DNA from: Robiginitomaculum sp.
Lineage (GTDB): Bacteria; Pseudomonadota; Alphaproteobacteria; Caulobacterales; Maricaulaceae
NCBI GenBank assembly: GCA_021776515.1
Contig: JAJFFS010000005.1
Span: 1 to 64,000 of the forward strand
Direction: 5' to 3'
DNA: 64,000 nt
In this document: positions 17,638-26,879 of the stretch, in pieces
How positions within the stretch are numbered: the first letter of the stretch is position 1
How the letters are laid out: each line of letters begins with the position of its first letter
Position numbers and translations under genes: made by a program
Notes under the pieces: model-generated
Database searches by the model: none
The model's input: the letters and a program-made list of their open reading frames with translations, nothing else
Told to the model about the DNA's origin: nothing

Positions 17638-20357
17638 GCTGCTTCTCCATGGGTTTGAAGAACGTAATCAATTGTGGATATCAGGGATTCGCGATCTGCT
17701 TTTCGAACGATGTCAGTGAAAGCATCAACCGCCCCCATCCGTTCCAGATCATTTTGCCCCATAGCTGACAAGGCCAGCCTGGGTATGGAAGACCAGTGTT
17801 CATCTTTTGCCAGCTTGGAGGCAAAGGCGACACCAGTTTCATCAGGCATCTCAATATCGGAAACAATGACATCGAAAATGGCGCCGGTCTCGTTCAGTTT
17901 CCAGGCTTCGGCAGCACTGCCAACCGCAGTAACTTCATATCCGGCAGCAGCCAATAGCGGGGCTACCATATTGCGGAAGAAGGCATTATCATCAACCAGA
18001 AGGATGCGCTGTTTTGGAAGTGTTTCCACGCCCTTTTCCTTCTGTGCATTTTCAAACCAGTCATGATAGGCCATCGTCAAATAATGACCGACATCAATAA
18101 CCTCGGTGGCTTTGCCTTTCAGGACAGCGGCCCCGATAACACTTGGTGAAGCGGCACCTTTTTCAACATCGAGGACTTCCTCAACAATATCGACTATTTC
18201 ATCCACCACCAGGCCGACAGAACGGCCCCGATCAGTGAAGACCAGAACAGGTTGCCGGTCATTTTCACCAAGGGGAGCGTACCCGCCAATCTGAACCAGA
18301 GGCATCAAGCCCCCGCGATATTGCACCAATTGCTCCCCATCAACATTTTCAACGCTGGTGGTATCAATTTCTTCCAGCCGTGTGACCAGACTTAGCGGTA
18401 CGCCTTTTGGCTCTTTGCCCCCGGCATTGAACAGCAACATTGCCGTTTTCTCTTCAACACGTTTAGCCGAAACCTCTTCGCTGTCTGCCGAGCGTTCACC
18501 CTCATCGCCGATGTTGACAGCCTTGGCGATACCATTGGGGTCAACGATCATAATGACTGTGCCATCTCCCAATATGGTGTTTCCTGAAAAAACCGGAATA
18601 CTGCTCAAGACCTGTGCCAGTGGTTTGACCACGATCTCTTCGGTATCAAAGACATTATCAACCACCACACCAAAGCGTTGTTCACCAACGATCATGACAA
18701 CAACGAAAGCATTTTCTGAAGTGATTTCTTTTTTGGGAATGTCGAGAATATCAGCCAGGTCAATCAAGGGCAGAAGGGTGTCGCGTAGACGTAATACCCG
18801 CGTGTTGTGTATTTCTTCAACACGGTGCTCACCGTCCTGAGATGTGCGGACCAATTCCAGAACCGATAATTGCGGAATGGCAAAACGGCTATCAGCCGCC
18901 TCAACAATCAATGCCGAAACGATCGCAAGGGTCAAGGGGATTTTGATGGTAAAGGTTGTGCCTTCACCACCTATGGAAACCAGATCAATGGTGCCGCCTA
19001 TCTGCTCGATATTATTACGCACGACATCCATGCCGACGCCGCGACCTGAAATGGCGGTCACTTCTTTTGCAGTGGAAAGTCCGGCTGCAAAAACCAGGCG
19101 GTGTATCTGGTTTTCCGTCATGCCATTGGCTTCTTCTTCGGTAATGGTACCGTTTTCAATGGCTTTACGTTTAATCTTGGACGTTGGCAGACCAGCCCCG
19201 TCATCGGCAATCTCTATGACAATATGTCCGCCTTCATGGAAGGCACGCAGATGAATTTGCCCCGCTTCCGGCTTTTCTGCGGCAATGCGCATATCGGTTG
19301 GTTCCAGTCCATGATCGCAGGAATTGCGTACCATGTGGGTCAGCGGGTCGCGGATAAGCTCCAGAACCTGGCGATCCAGCTCTGTGCTTTCCCCTTCCAT
19401 ATGCAGCTCAATCTTTTTACCCACGGCCTTGGCCGAGTCCCGGACAATACGGGGTAGTTTTTTCCATGCGCTACCAATGGGTTGCATGCGGGTTTTCATT
19501 ACCCCTTCTTGCAATTCAGCGGTTACGCTGGACAGTCGCTGTAAAGGAACTTTAATCTCGGTATCGCCCATTTGGCGGACCATCTGTAAAAGCTGGTTTC
19601 GGGTCAGAACCAGCTCTGAAACCATGGTCATCAGGTCTTCAAGCACATCCACATTGACCCGAATTGATTGGGAAACCAGGGAAACTTCCACGGTAGGCTT
19701 GTTGGTAGCCTGTTCGGCTTCTTCTTTTTTCTTCTCTTCTGCTAGCTTTGCATTCTCAGCTTCTTCGGCCAATTGTTCAAGATCAGGACCATCCGCTGAC
19801 ATAAAGGCGCGCTCCAGATCAGCAAGGGAAACTTCGCCAGGACGTAATGGCCGGTCAAGGTCCTCATCATAGCTTTGATTGCTATCGCCATTGGCTGCCT
19901 CTTCAACCTCAGCTACTGGTTCAGTTTCAGCTACTGGTTCTTCAGTCACTTCAGCACTGGCTTCGCCACTCGGTTCCATTTTACCCTCAGAAGCAGCCAC
20001 CAATTGCGCGATCATATCGGCATCATCGCCTTCAGGTTCGCTTTGTGTGGTTCCCAAATGACCCAGAATGACTTTGAGCTGATCAATTGATTCGAGGATT
20101 AACGTCACTGTATCGGGATTTGGCACTAATGCTTTGTCGCGGTATTTGCCTAATAGTGTTTCACCGGCATGGGCCAGTGCTTCCAGTCGGGGGAGGCCTA
20201 AAAACCCGCACGTGCCTTTAATTGTATGAACCAGACGGAATATATTATTGAGCGTTTCCTCATCATTGGGGTTTTGCTCAAACTTGACCAATTCCGCATC
20301 AACGGTTTCAAGGCTTTCTGAGGTTTCAGTGAGAAATTCTTCTAAGAGATCGTCCAT
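17634..20357 (-). CDS. cheA: Chemotaxis histidine kinase CheA with second CheW-like domain and C-terminal receiver
   Basis: HPt (HTIKGTCGFLG), dimerisation, HATPase, CheW-like domains, C-terminal REC RILLVDDNAFFRNMVAPLL...DVIVSDIEMPDETG. Confidence 0.95.
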   Translation of the reverse strand: MDDLLEEFLTETSESLETVDAELVKFEQNPNDEETLNNIFRLVHTIKGTCGFLGLPRLEALAHAGETLLGKYRDKALVPNPDTVTLILESIDQLKVILGHLGTTQSEPEGDDADMIAQLVAASEGKMEPSGEASAEVTEEPVAETEPVAEVEEAANGDSNQSYDEDLDRPLRPGEVSLADLERAFMSADGPDLEQLAEEAENAKLAEEKKKEEAEQATNKPTVEVSLVSQSIRVNVDVLEDLMTMVSELVLTRNQLLQMVRQMGDTEIKVPLQRLSSVTAELQEGVMKTRMQPIGSAWKKLPRIVRDSAKAVGKKIELHMEGESTELDRQVLELIRDPLTHMVRNSCDHGLEPTDMRIAAEKPEAGQIHLRAFHEGGHIVIEIADDGAGLPTSKIKRKAIENGTITEEEANGMTENQIHRLVFAAGLSTAKEVTAISGRGVGMDVVRNNIEQIGGTIDLVSIGGEGTTFTIKIPLTLAIVSALIVEAADSRFAIPQLSVLELVRTSQDGEHRVEEIHNTRVLRLRDTLLPLIDLADILDIPKKEITSENAFVVVMIVGEQRFGVVVDNVFDTEEIVVKPLAQVLSSIPVFSGNTILGDGTVIMIVDPNGIAKAVNIGDEGERSADSEEVSAKRVEEKTAMLLFNAGGKEPKGVPLSLVTRLEEIDTTSVENVDGEQLVQYRGGLMPLVQIGGYAPLGENDRQPVLVFTDRGRSVGLVVDEIVDIVEEVLDVEKGAASPSVIGAAVLKGKATEVIDVGHYLTMAYHDWFENAQKEKGVETLPKQRILLVDDNAFFRNMVAPLLAAAGYEVTAVGSAAEAWKLNETGAIFDVIVSDIEMPDETGVAFASKLAKDEHWSSIPRLALSAMGQNDLERMGAVDAFTDIVRKADRESLISTIDYVLQTHGEAA

Positions 20358-20418
20358 AGTATTTGCTCCCCCAGGGGCATAAGGATTCCCGTGGTGTCAC
20401 TATAATTCACCAGAGTGG

Positions 20419-20433
20419 TTAAGGGGGTGCTAA
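20419..20433 (-). promoter_or_regulatory. Candidate CtrA site upstream of cheA (minus strand TTAG-CACCCCC-TTAACC)
   Basis: 7/8 match to TTAA-N7-TTAA, ~65 bp upstream of cheA. Confidence 0.25.
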
Positions 20434-20456
20434 GGAGTGTTTTCTAGTTTTGATAA

Positions 20457-21155
20457 TTATACAGCTTGTGCGCGAGTACCGATGGTTTCAATATCGGCTT
20501 CATTGGTAAGAGAGGTAAACTCTACCCCATCGTCCAATACGTGCGCTTCTGTACGTCCGCCAAGTGAGCGTGCAATGAGGCCTGTATAAAACGGCTGGAT
20601 AGAACGCCCATCATAGCCATTTTCCATAGGTTCGCCGTTTAAGGCTGTTGTTACTGTGGGTAACAGTTTGGTCATTCCGCCTCTGGCGCAAACCCGCATT
20701 CGGGCAGCGGAAGGCGCTTCAATATGCACTTCACCGCCGCGTAAAGCAGCTTCAACGCCAAGAATAACCATATTTAACAGCAGACGAGAGGCTGCTTTTG
20801 ATAGATGTGATGCGGTTACCTGCCAGATAATTTCCGACCTTGCCGATGAAAAGGCTCCCATAACAAGGCGTTTCAGTTCGCGGGTCTCTACCATGCCCGG
20901 TGCTGATGTTCCGGCACCAAAGGCGATACGGGCAAATTCCAGTTTGGCAGATGCCTGGCCAGCGGAAAGGTGCAAAAGCTTTAGCGCTTCTTCGCGCATA
21001 TCTGCCGCGCTATCATCTTCCATAACTTCAAGGGCTGTATTGATAGCACTAACCGGGGCAACAAGGTCGTGGCACAACCGTGCACACAAAAGCGCAGCCA
21101 GATCTTCAGCGGGCATATCTAAAGGTGCGGGTGTGTTGGTCATTTTTGTACTCAT
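20457..21155 (-). CDS. chpT: Histidine phosphotransferase ChpT
   Basis: LAALLCARLCHDLVAPVSAINTALEVMEDD signature of ChpT HPt-like proteins. Confidence 0.9.
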   Translation of the reverse strand: MSTKMTNTPAPLDMPAEDLAALLCARLCHDLVAPVSAINTALEVMEDDSAADMREEALKLLHLSAGQASAKLEFARIAFGAGTSAPGMVETRELKRLVMGAFSSARSEIIWQVTASHLSKAASRLLLNMVILGVEAALRGGEVHIEAPSAARMRVCARGGMTKLLPTVTTALNGEPMENGYDGRSIQPFYTGLIARSLGGRTEAHVLDDGVEFTSLTNEADIETIGTRAQAV

Positions 21156-21399
21156 TCTGATTCGTAACCATAGCCCAATCTAGCTATACTCATAAGATTG
21201 TGTGCATAGCCTTACCATCAGGTGAACGCTCACAAGATTGCGTGCAAATTTTTTTTCACTGCACGTAAGCGGCGAGAAGACTTGGATTCGCAAATAGGAT
21301 CAGTCAATGTGCGGTCCTGAAAAAATTATAGATACTCAGACTTCTTTAACCTGGCTCGTTTTCACTGCGGCGAGCATGTGGACGTTTACGGGGATTAGT

Positions 21400-22827
21400 A
21401 TGGATGAGCAGGTTTTGATGTCGCCTGACCCGCACTTTAATAAAAAACACAGGGTTGTGGCCCTGGTGGCTCTGCTGGTTCCGGCATTCCTGATGGTCTG
21501 GGCAGTCTATAATCTAAATACTAATGCGGCGACCATAGGGTCAAAGCCCGTGGAAGTATCTGTCGCCAGTATGCCACCTGTCACATTTGCCCCGGTATTG
21601 CCCGATATGGTGACGCTTGAGCAGGCGGTTTTTTCTGAATTTATCGAGGCCGGGTTTGGTAAAACCAAACACCAAAGAATTAAAGTCAAGGCCGGTGCCA
21701 CGCTTTCAAACCTGTTGGAAAACGCCGGTGTTGACCGGCGCGAGGCTGCCAGAGCTATTACAGCGTTGGCCAGCACCTATAATCCACGGCAGTTACGGGC
21801 CGGGCAGACCCTTAATCTAACACTTGAGGAAACTGGCAACACGGCACACAAGGGCGGTGCTCGTTTTCATCTGGCAGGTTTGACCACCAAACCTGATGTG
21901 ACCCGCACCATTCTTCTTGAACGCGCCCATGATGGTCAATTTTCCGCCCGTGAACTGGTTATGGATCTGAATGCCGGGCTGACCAGGGCAAACGGGGCCA
22001 TTGATGCTTCTTTATACGTTGACGGGTTAGGGGCTGGTGCCACTGATGCTGTAATCGCCTCTTTTGCACAGCTTTTTGCCTACTCCGTTGATTTCCAGCG
22101 GGGCATCCGTCCTGGTGACCGCTTTGATATGGTTTTTGAGGATTTCCGCGATGAGCGCGACACCTCGATTAAAAGCGGCAATCTTGTTTTTGCCATGCTG
22201 GCTCCACGGGGCAAGGAAAAAGCCTATTACCGGTTTGAAACCCCCGATGGTGAGGTGGGTTATTATAATGAGCAAGGCCAGAGCGCCAAACGGTTTTTGA
22301 TGAAAACCCCGGTTAAAGGGGCGCGCATTTCATCAGGGTTTGGCCGCCGCCGTCACCCGGTTCTGGGGTATACGCGGGCGCATAAAGGCACAGATTTTGC
22401 CGCTGTGCGCGGCACGCCAATTATGGCCGCAGGAAATGGCGTGATCGAGCGCTCCAGCCGTTATGGGTCTTATGGGAAGTACATCCGTATTCGTCATGCC
22501 AATGGCTATAAAACGGCGTATGCACATCTTTCACGTTATGGCCGGGGCATTAAAAAAGGCCGCCGGGTCAGTCAGGGGCAGATTATCGGGTATGTTGGCG
22601 CGACGGGGCGGGTAACCGGTGCGCATTTGCATTATGAAGTGCTAAAAAACAAGCGTCAGGTCAATCCGATGACGGTAAAGGTGCCTACTGGTCGTAAGCT
22701 GAAGAAAAATGAATTGAAGCTCTTTGCTGTTGAAAAAACCCGTATTGATGCGTTGATTGCAAAAGCCCGGCCCGCTAAAGCGGCAACAAAATCTACCGAT
22801 CTGGGAACACTGTCTTCTGCCGGCTAG
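21400..22827 (+). CDS. M23 family metallopeptidase (LytM/NlpD-like)
   Basis: GARISSGFGRRRHPVLGYTRAHKGTDFAAVRGTPIMAAGNGVIERSS...GRVTGAHLHYEVLKN; N-terminal TM; start chosen at MDEQVLMSPDP. Confidence 0.92.
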   Translation: MDEQVLMSPDPHFNKKHRVVALVALLVPAFLMVWAVYNLNTNAATIGSKPVEVSVASMPPVTFAPVLPDMVTLEQAVFSEFIEAGFGKTKHQRIKVKAGATLSNLLENAGVDRREAARAITALASTYNPRQLRAGQTLNLTLEETGNTAHKGGARFHLAGLTTKPDVTRTILLERAHDGQFSARELVMDLNAGLTRANGAIDASLYVDGLGAGATDAVIASFAQLFAYSVDFQRGIRPGDRFDMVFEDFRDERDTSIKSGNLVFAMLAPRGKEKAYYRFETPDGEVGYYNEQGQSAKRFLMKTPVKGARISSGFGRRRHPVLGYTRAHKGTDFAAVRGTPIMAAGNGVIERSSRYGSYGKYIRIRHANGYKTAYAHLSRYGRGIKKGRRVSQGQIIGYVGATGRVTGAHLHYEVLKNKRQVNPMTVKVPTGRKLKKNELKLFAVEKTRIDALIAKARPAKAATKSTDLGTLSSAG

Positions 22828-23591
22828 TTTTTGTCTGCGCGAACACGTTTTCCCGATAAAAACCCGGCCAGGCGCAAGGATGAAGGTCGGCCAGCAAATC
22901 CATCTGCGGTTACCAGGTGAATTTCAAGTACGGCATCTTGCAAAACCAGAGTTTGTTTTTGTGCAGAGATAAGCCGAATTGCATTTAAGGCAGGAAGAAT
23001 ACGCCCCTTGCGGTCAGGGTTACGTAGTATCCGGCTGATGGCACTGCGGGTATTCAGGGCAGTATCAAGATAAAGCCAGGCTGAGTTTTCATCGGCGCCA
23101 CGTGCAGAGATAGTGACATCATGATCAAGTATGGTTACCAGGTCTTCGGCGATATTGGCGAGCGCCGGACGCAGGTTTTCCAGCTGTACGGTTTGTGGTC
23201 CAAGAGGTAGTGCCGGCCCGGTATTCCAGGCGGGGATGCCCTGAGAATTACGTTCAGGGAACAGTACAGGGCCACCAACCCTGCTCATGCGTACCATGAC
23301 GGCACCAAGGTCATTTTTCAACATCATGTCGCCGCGTGGTCCGGGCACTCTCTTTAAGACAAAAACCTCACGTGAACGTACATAACGGAACAGTAATGGT
23401 CCTTGTTGTCTCTGGTCGAGAATAAATGCCTCACTTTTTTTGCCCACATCAAAACGGGCAACGGGCTGTGTATTGACGGGCACTTCATAAGCTTCGCGCA
23501 ATACTTGTCCTGTCTGTTCACCTGCCATTGCGGACGTAGCACCAAGCAAGGCACATCCGATATAGGTTGTCAGAGAACCAAAGCGCTTCAT
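22824..23591 (-). CDS. Exported protein, DUF4908-like
   Basis: Signal peptide MKRFGSLTTYIGCALLGATSAMA; FRYVRSREVFVLKRVPGPRGDMMLKNDLG resembles alphaproteobacterial DUF4908. Confidence 0.6.
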   Translation of the reverse strand: MKRFGSLTTYIGCALLGATSAMAGEQTGQVLREAYEVPVNTQPVARFDVGKKSEAFILDQRQQGPLLFRYVRSREVFVLKRVPGPRGDMMLKNDLGAVMVRMSRVGGPVLFPERNSQGIPAWNTGPALPLGPQTVQLENLRPALANIAEDLVTILDHDVTISARGADENSAWLYLDTALNTRSAISRILRNPDRKGRILPALNAIRLISAQKQTLVLQDAVLEIHLVTADGFAGRPSSLRLAGFLSGKRVRADKN

Positions 23592-23935
23592 TATTTTTAA
23601 TTGACCTTCTTTCATGATCTTAGCATAGGCATCAAACTACGGCGGTTTTGGGGCTAAATCCATCTTAATACATTGGCCGCCCCCTATTAGGGTCTGGCCA
23701 GAATTGTGTCACTCCATTGAGACCAGCCTCTAATGGACAAGGTGGTGTTCGTGATAAACTCAGTGTCCCGTCCATCTCAGGTAAAGGTGGTCAGCTTTCT
23801 TATGGCACTCTGCTGAATAGTGAAAGTCAGTGTGCCAAATCCCCTGATAAAAGAAAACTCCCTATTTAACTTGCCGTACTGTGCTGCACTTGCGAAACTC
23901 CAGCTTTGGGGTTCTTCAGATAACGGGGCCGGGCA

Positions 23936-24517
23936 ATGGTAAAAGAAAATAAAAATTCGGATGGTCCGGTGGTGATTAAAAAGTATGCCAACCGGAGACT
24001 TTATGACACCACACGCAGCGTTTACATCACTCTTGATGATGTAAAGGCACTGGTTCACAGCGGTACGGACTTTGTGGTTCAGGATGCTAAAACCGGGGAA
24101 GATTTGACGCATAGTGTGCTCACCCAGATTATTTTCGAGCAAGAAGCACAAGGCCAGCATTTGCTTCCCGTTGATTTTTTACGTCAGCTTATCCAGTTTT
24201 ATGGTGACAGTATGCAAAGTCTTGTACCTGGATTTTTAGATATGAGCATGAATTCACTGGCCCAGGGCAAAGAGCGTTTTGCCAAACAAATGGGCAGCAC
24301 TTCGGGGGCCTCATCCTTTGGTGTTTTTGAGGAACAGGTACGTCAGAACATGAAAATGTTTGAAACAGCGTTAAGTGCCTTTACGCCGTTTGGTGGATTT
24401 GCAGCGACAAATGCTGACGCACAATCACCCCCCCCAAAAGCAGAGCATAACGATGAGCTGGAAGAATTACGGGAGCAAATGGCAGCTATGCAGGAAAAGC
24501 TTAATACGTTGAGCTAG
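23936..24517 (+). CDS. phaR: Polyhydroxyalkanoate synthesis repressor PhaR
   Basis: VIKKYANRRLYDTTRSVYITLDDVKALVHSGTDFVVQDAKTGEDLTHSVLTQIIFEQE. Confidence 0.95.
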   Translation: MVKENKNSDGPVVIKKYANRRLYDTTRSVYITLDDVKALVHSGTDFVVQDAKTGEDLTHSVLTQIIFEQEAQGQHLLPVDFLRQLIQFYGDSMQSLVPGFLDMSMNSLAQGKERFAKQMGSTSGASSFGVFEEQVRQNMKMFETALSAFTPFGGFAATNADAQSPPPKAEHNDELEELREQMAAMQEKLNTLS

Positions 24518-24671
24518 GGGCCACACTCACTCAACCTGTTTTATATTGGGACAAATTATAGGTAAGGGGAGGAGGGGCGCTGTCAAATTTCATGGTTAAT
24601 GCGTCATTAACGCCCTCAATAGTGCCAAAGCGCATCAGTTTGTCTGGTGCACCTTTTGCAACAAAGCCGGT

Positions 24672-24974
24672 ATGAGCAAAATCACTTCTATATCCAGCGC
24701 CACACGTACACAGGCCCGGTCGTCATCTGCACGTCGAGACAACCCGGCATCTGCTAACAGGGCTCTTCCCGTGCCAGTGTCCTTACCATTGCGCCGCGTT
24801 TCGCATACCTTGCGTTCTCCACAAAATGCAGCATTTTCCGCACAACTTTTGGCCGGCAGTCCCCGACGCGGTTTGAAAGCAGAGCCAGCAGAGCAGAGGC
24901 GGGTCTTCAGTACTTACGCCCGTATTCAAAATATGAATTCGCTGGGTGGAACAAAACTTAAAATTCTGGCTTAA
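24672..24974 (+). CDS. Hypothetical 100-aa basic protein
   Basis: ORF in phaR-downstream gap, ends convergent with next gene. Confidence 0.4.
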   Translation: MSKITSISSATRTQARSSSARRDNPASANRALPVPVSLPLRRVSHTLRSPQNAAFSAQLLAGSPRRGLKAEPAEQRRVFSTYARIQNMNSLGGTKLKILA

Positions 24975-25405
24975 TCTGTATATTCTTCTTCGATAATATT
25001 TTCATGTTGTGCCGACATGACGGTAATCATAAAGCCCGCTAAGACATCCAATAGAGCCATAACCATAATGATAAAGAAAAGCGTGGAGGCAAAGGCCGGG
25101 ATTAACAAAAATTCCACCAGACAAATAATAAAAATCGCCAGTGACAAGGTGTGGTTAAACATGGCTTCCCGGCCATGACGCGCTGCTTTTAGAAACTCAG
25201 TAAATAGCGCCAGCAGAGCAATTAATAGAACAACGTCGCCAGAGGTGACAATCCATTGGGTGTTCGATGCCATCGGCACGGTAAACAGGATACGGGCCAG
25301 CCCTTCGACCACCTCTTGCGCTGACCGCGATAGTACACCGCCGCCCAGTGCCATTACATTGTAAATAGCGACAGGTATCACCAATAGTGGAAAATTTCGT
25401 ACCAT
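24971..25405 (-). CDS. Conserved-looking small multi-TM protein
   Basis: Four hydrophobic segments; start chosen at MVRNFPLLVIPVAIYN. Confidence 0.7.
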   Translation of the reverse strand: MVRNFPLLVIPVAIYNVMALGGGVLSRSAQEVVEGLARILFTVPMASNTQWIVTSGDVVLLIALLALFTEFLKAARHGREAMFNHTLSLAIFIICLVEFLLIPAFASTLFFIIMVMALLDVLAGFMITVMSAQHENIIEEEYTD

Positions 25406-25499
25406 ACCCGCACCCTTCTGCGCGGATACTAGCCGAGAACGATACAATTGTCAGGCGTTAACCGGATTTTGGTTACCTGTTGACTTTATCACGATCGTT

Positions 25500-25751
25500 T
25501 CAAGCGCAGTCAGGGGTATGTGTTTCGACCAGGTTTGCCAGGGAGTGCATGATGTCTGCCGTTTGCCTTAGCATGACAACTAAATCAGTAAATTTTTCTT
25601 CATCGATAGTGGTCCCCAGATAAGCACACCAACTCAGATGCGCTTTTAGTTGATCGCGAAGGTCTTCTCTGGATAGAGTCATTTTTCCGTTCACATTTAA
25701 CAACAAAGCTTTTGGTTGAGTGGGTTTGATTTCGTATGTAGATCTGCCCAT
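25500..25751 (-). CDS. Small protein, partner of LuxR-type regulator (copy 1)
   Basis: QLKAHLSWCAYLGTTIDEEKFTDLVVML core shared with 39552-39794; follows LuxR-type gene. Confidence 0.75.
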   Translation of the reverse strand: MGRSTYEIKPTQPKALLLNVNGKMTLSREDLRDQLKAHLSWCAYLGTTIDEEKFTDLVVMLRQTADIMHSLANLVETHTPDCA

Positions 25752-25978
25752 AGGTGTTTCTCCTTAGTGGTTGCCTTGCTTGAAGGTAACGCGCCCCCAG
25801 CGAATCACTTTCTTTCTAAGGAGTTTAATTCTATTAGCCTTCTCATCACTCGTGAACTGACTATACAGACAGCTGTTATTAATGACAGGTTTTTAAAATT
25901 TCAGTTGATTTCTATAAAAAAAATAAGGCTATATATTACTTGTTTGAAACAGACTAAAAACCTGGTTGCCTGCAGCCT

Positions 25979-26731
25979 TTAAGGCAGTATTTCAAGGCTG
26001 TTTGTGGCGTTAATAACGGCTTGCAGGCGCGTATGGGCATTCAGCCTTTCTTTTGCATTTTCGACGTGAAAATGGACGGTGCGTTTGGTAATACCCAATA
26101 TTTCTGCAATATCACCATCTGTTTTTCCAATGGCCACCCAGGTTAAACATTGGCGCTGCCGGCTTGAAAGGATACTGGGTTGCACTTGTGCGTCCTCGGG
26201 TTTGCTATGTACGTCTAATTCACAAGCGCGTTGATAAAAAACTGTGCTTAACCACCATAATACCCAGATTTGCTGTTTCGATAATTTTTCTGGATCACCT
26301 GAAATGGCCAGGTAAGTAACCCGGTTAAACCGCCCCTTTAACGGGAAGACAATCCCGTCAGAGATACCGTAATTACTGGTCTTGTTCATGGAGGCCAGTT
26401 CTTTTGATGATAGATTTTTTCTGTCGATGACCTCATGAGCCTTGAACGGTCTGTTGGTCAGTTTGGCCATACGTGCAGTAGGTGCATCAAAAAGCCGTCG
26501 ATCATTCCAAAAACCGTCCATATAGTCTTCTGGGAATGTCCCAATGACCAATTGTTGACGCTAACAGATACTAATTGATTTTATTTCCAATAATGCAAAA
26601 ATGCTAAAGCTAAAAGAGGCAATAAATTTCTCAAAACAAGAGACCAGTTCTTGTGTTGTCGTCGCTTCAAGTAATTGTTCCATAACCGGTAGATACGAGT
26701 CAAAGCCTATGGTTTCTGACTTGTTATTCAT
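25979..26731 (-). pseudogene. LuxR-type regulator interrupted by an in-frame TAG (copy 1)
   Basis: ORFs 26561-26836 and 25979-26551 share a frame, separated by a single TAG (26563-26561); full length 753 bp equals intact paralog 38639-39391; stop aligns with Trp. Confidence 0.85.
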
Positions 26732-26879
26732 TAAAACCCCCGTTCTAAGAATGTTGTGAGCTCTAAACTTGGTCGTTATGTTGCCCCATGTGTTTTTGTA
26801 CGGGGGAATATAACACAAATATGGCGGTAAAACCATGCCGTATTTTTATGTGGTAACAATTTGGCTCAAAAAACCGCAC

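Noticed and set aside
25979-26731. TAG in the LuxR copy as selenocysteine/pyrrolysine-type recoding
   Set aside because: TAG is used as a normal terminator by other genes in the window and the paralog has Trp there; point nonsense mutation is simpler.
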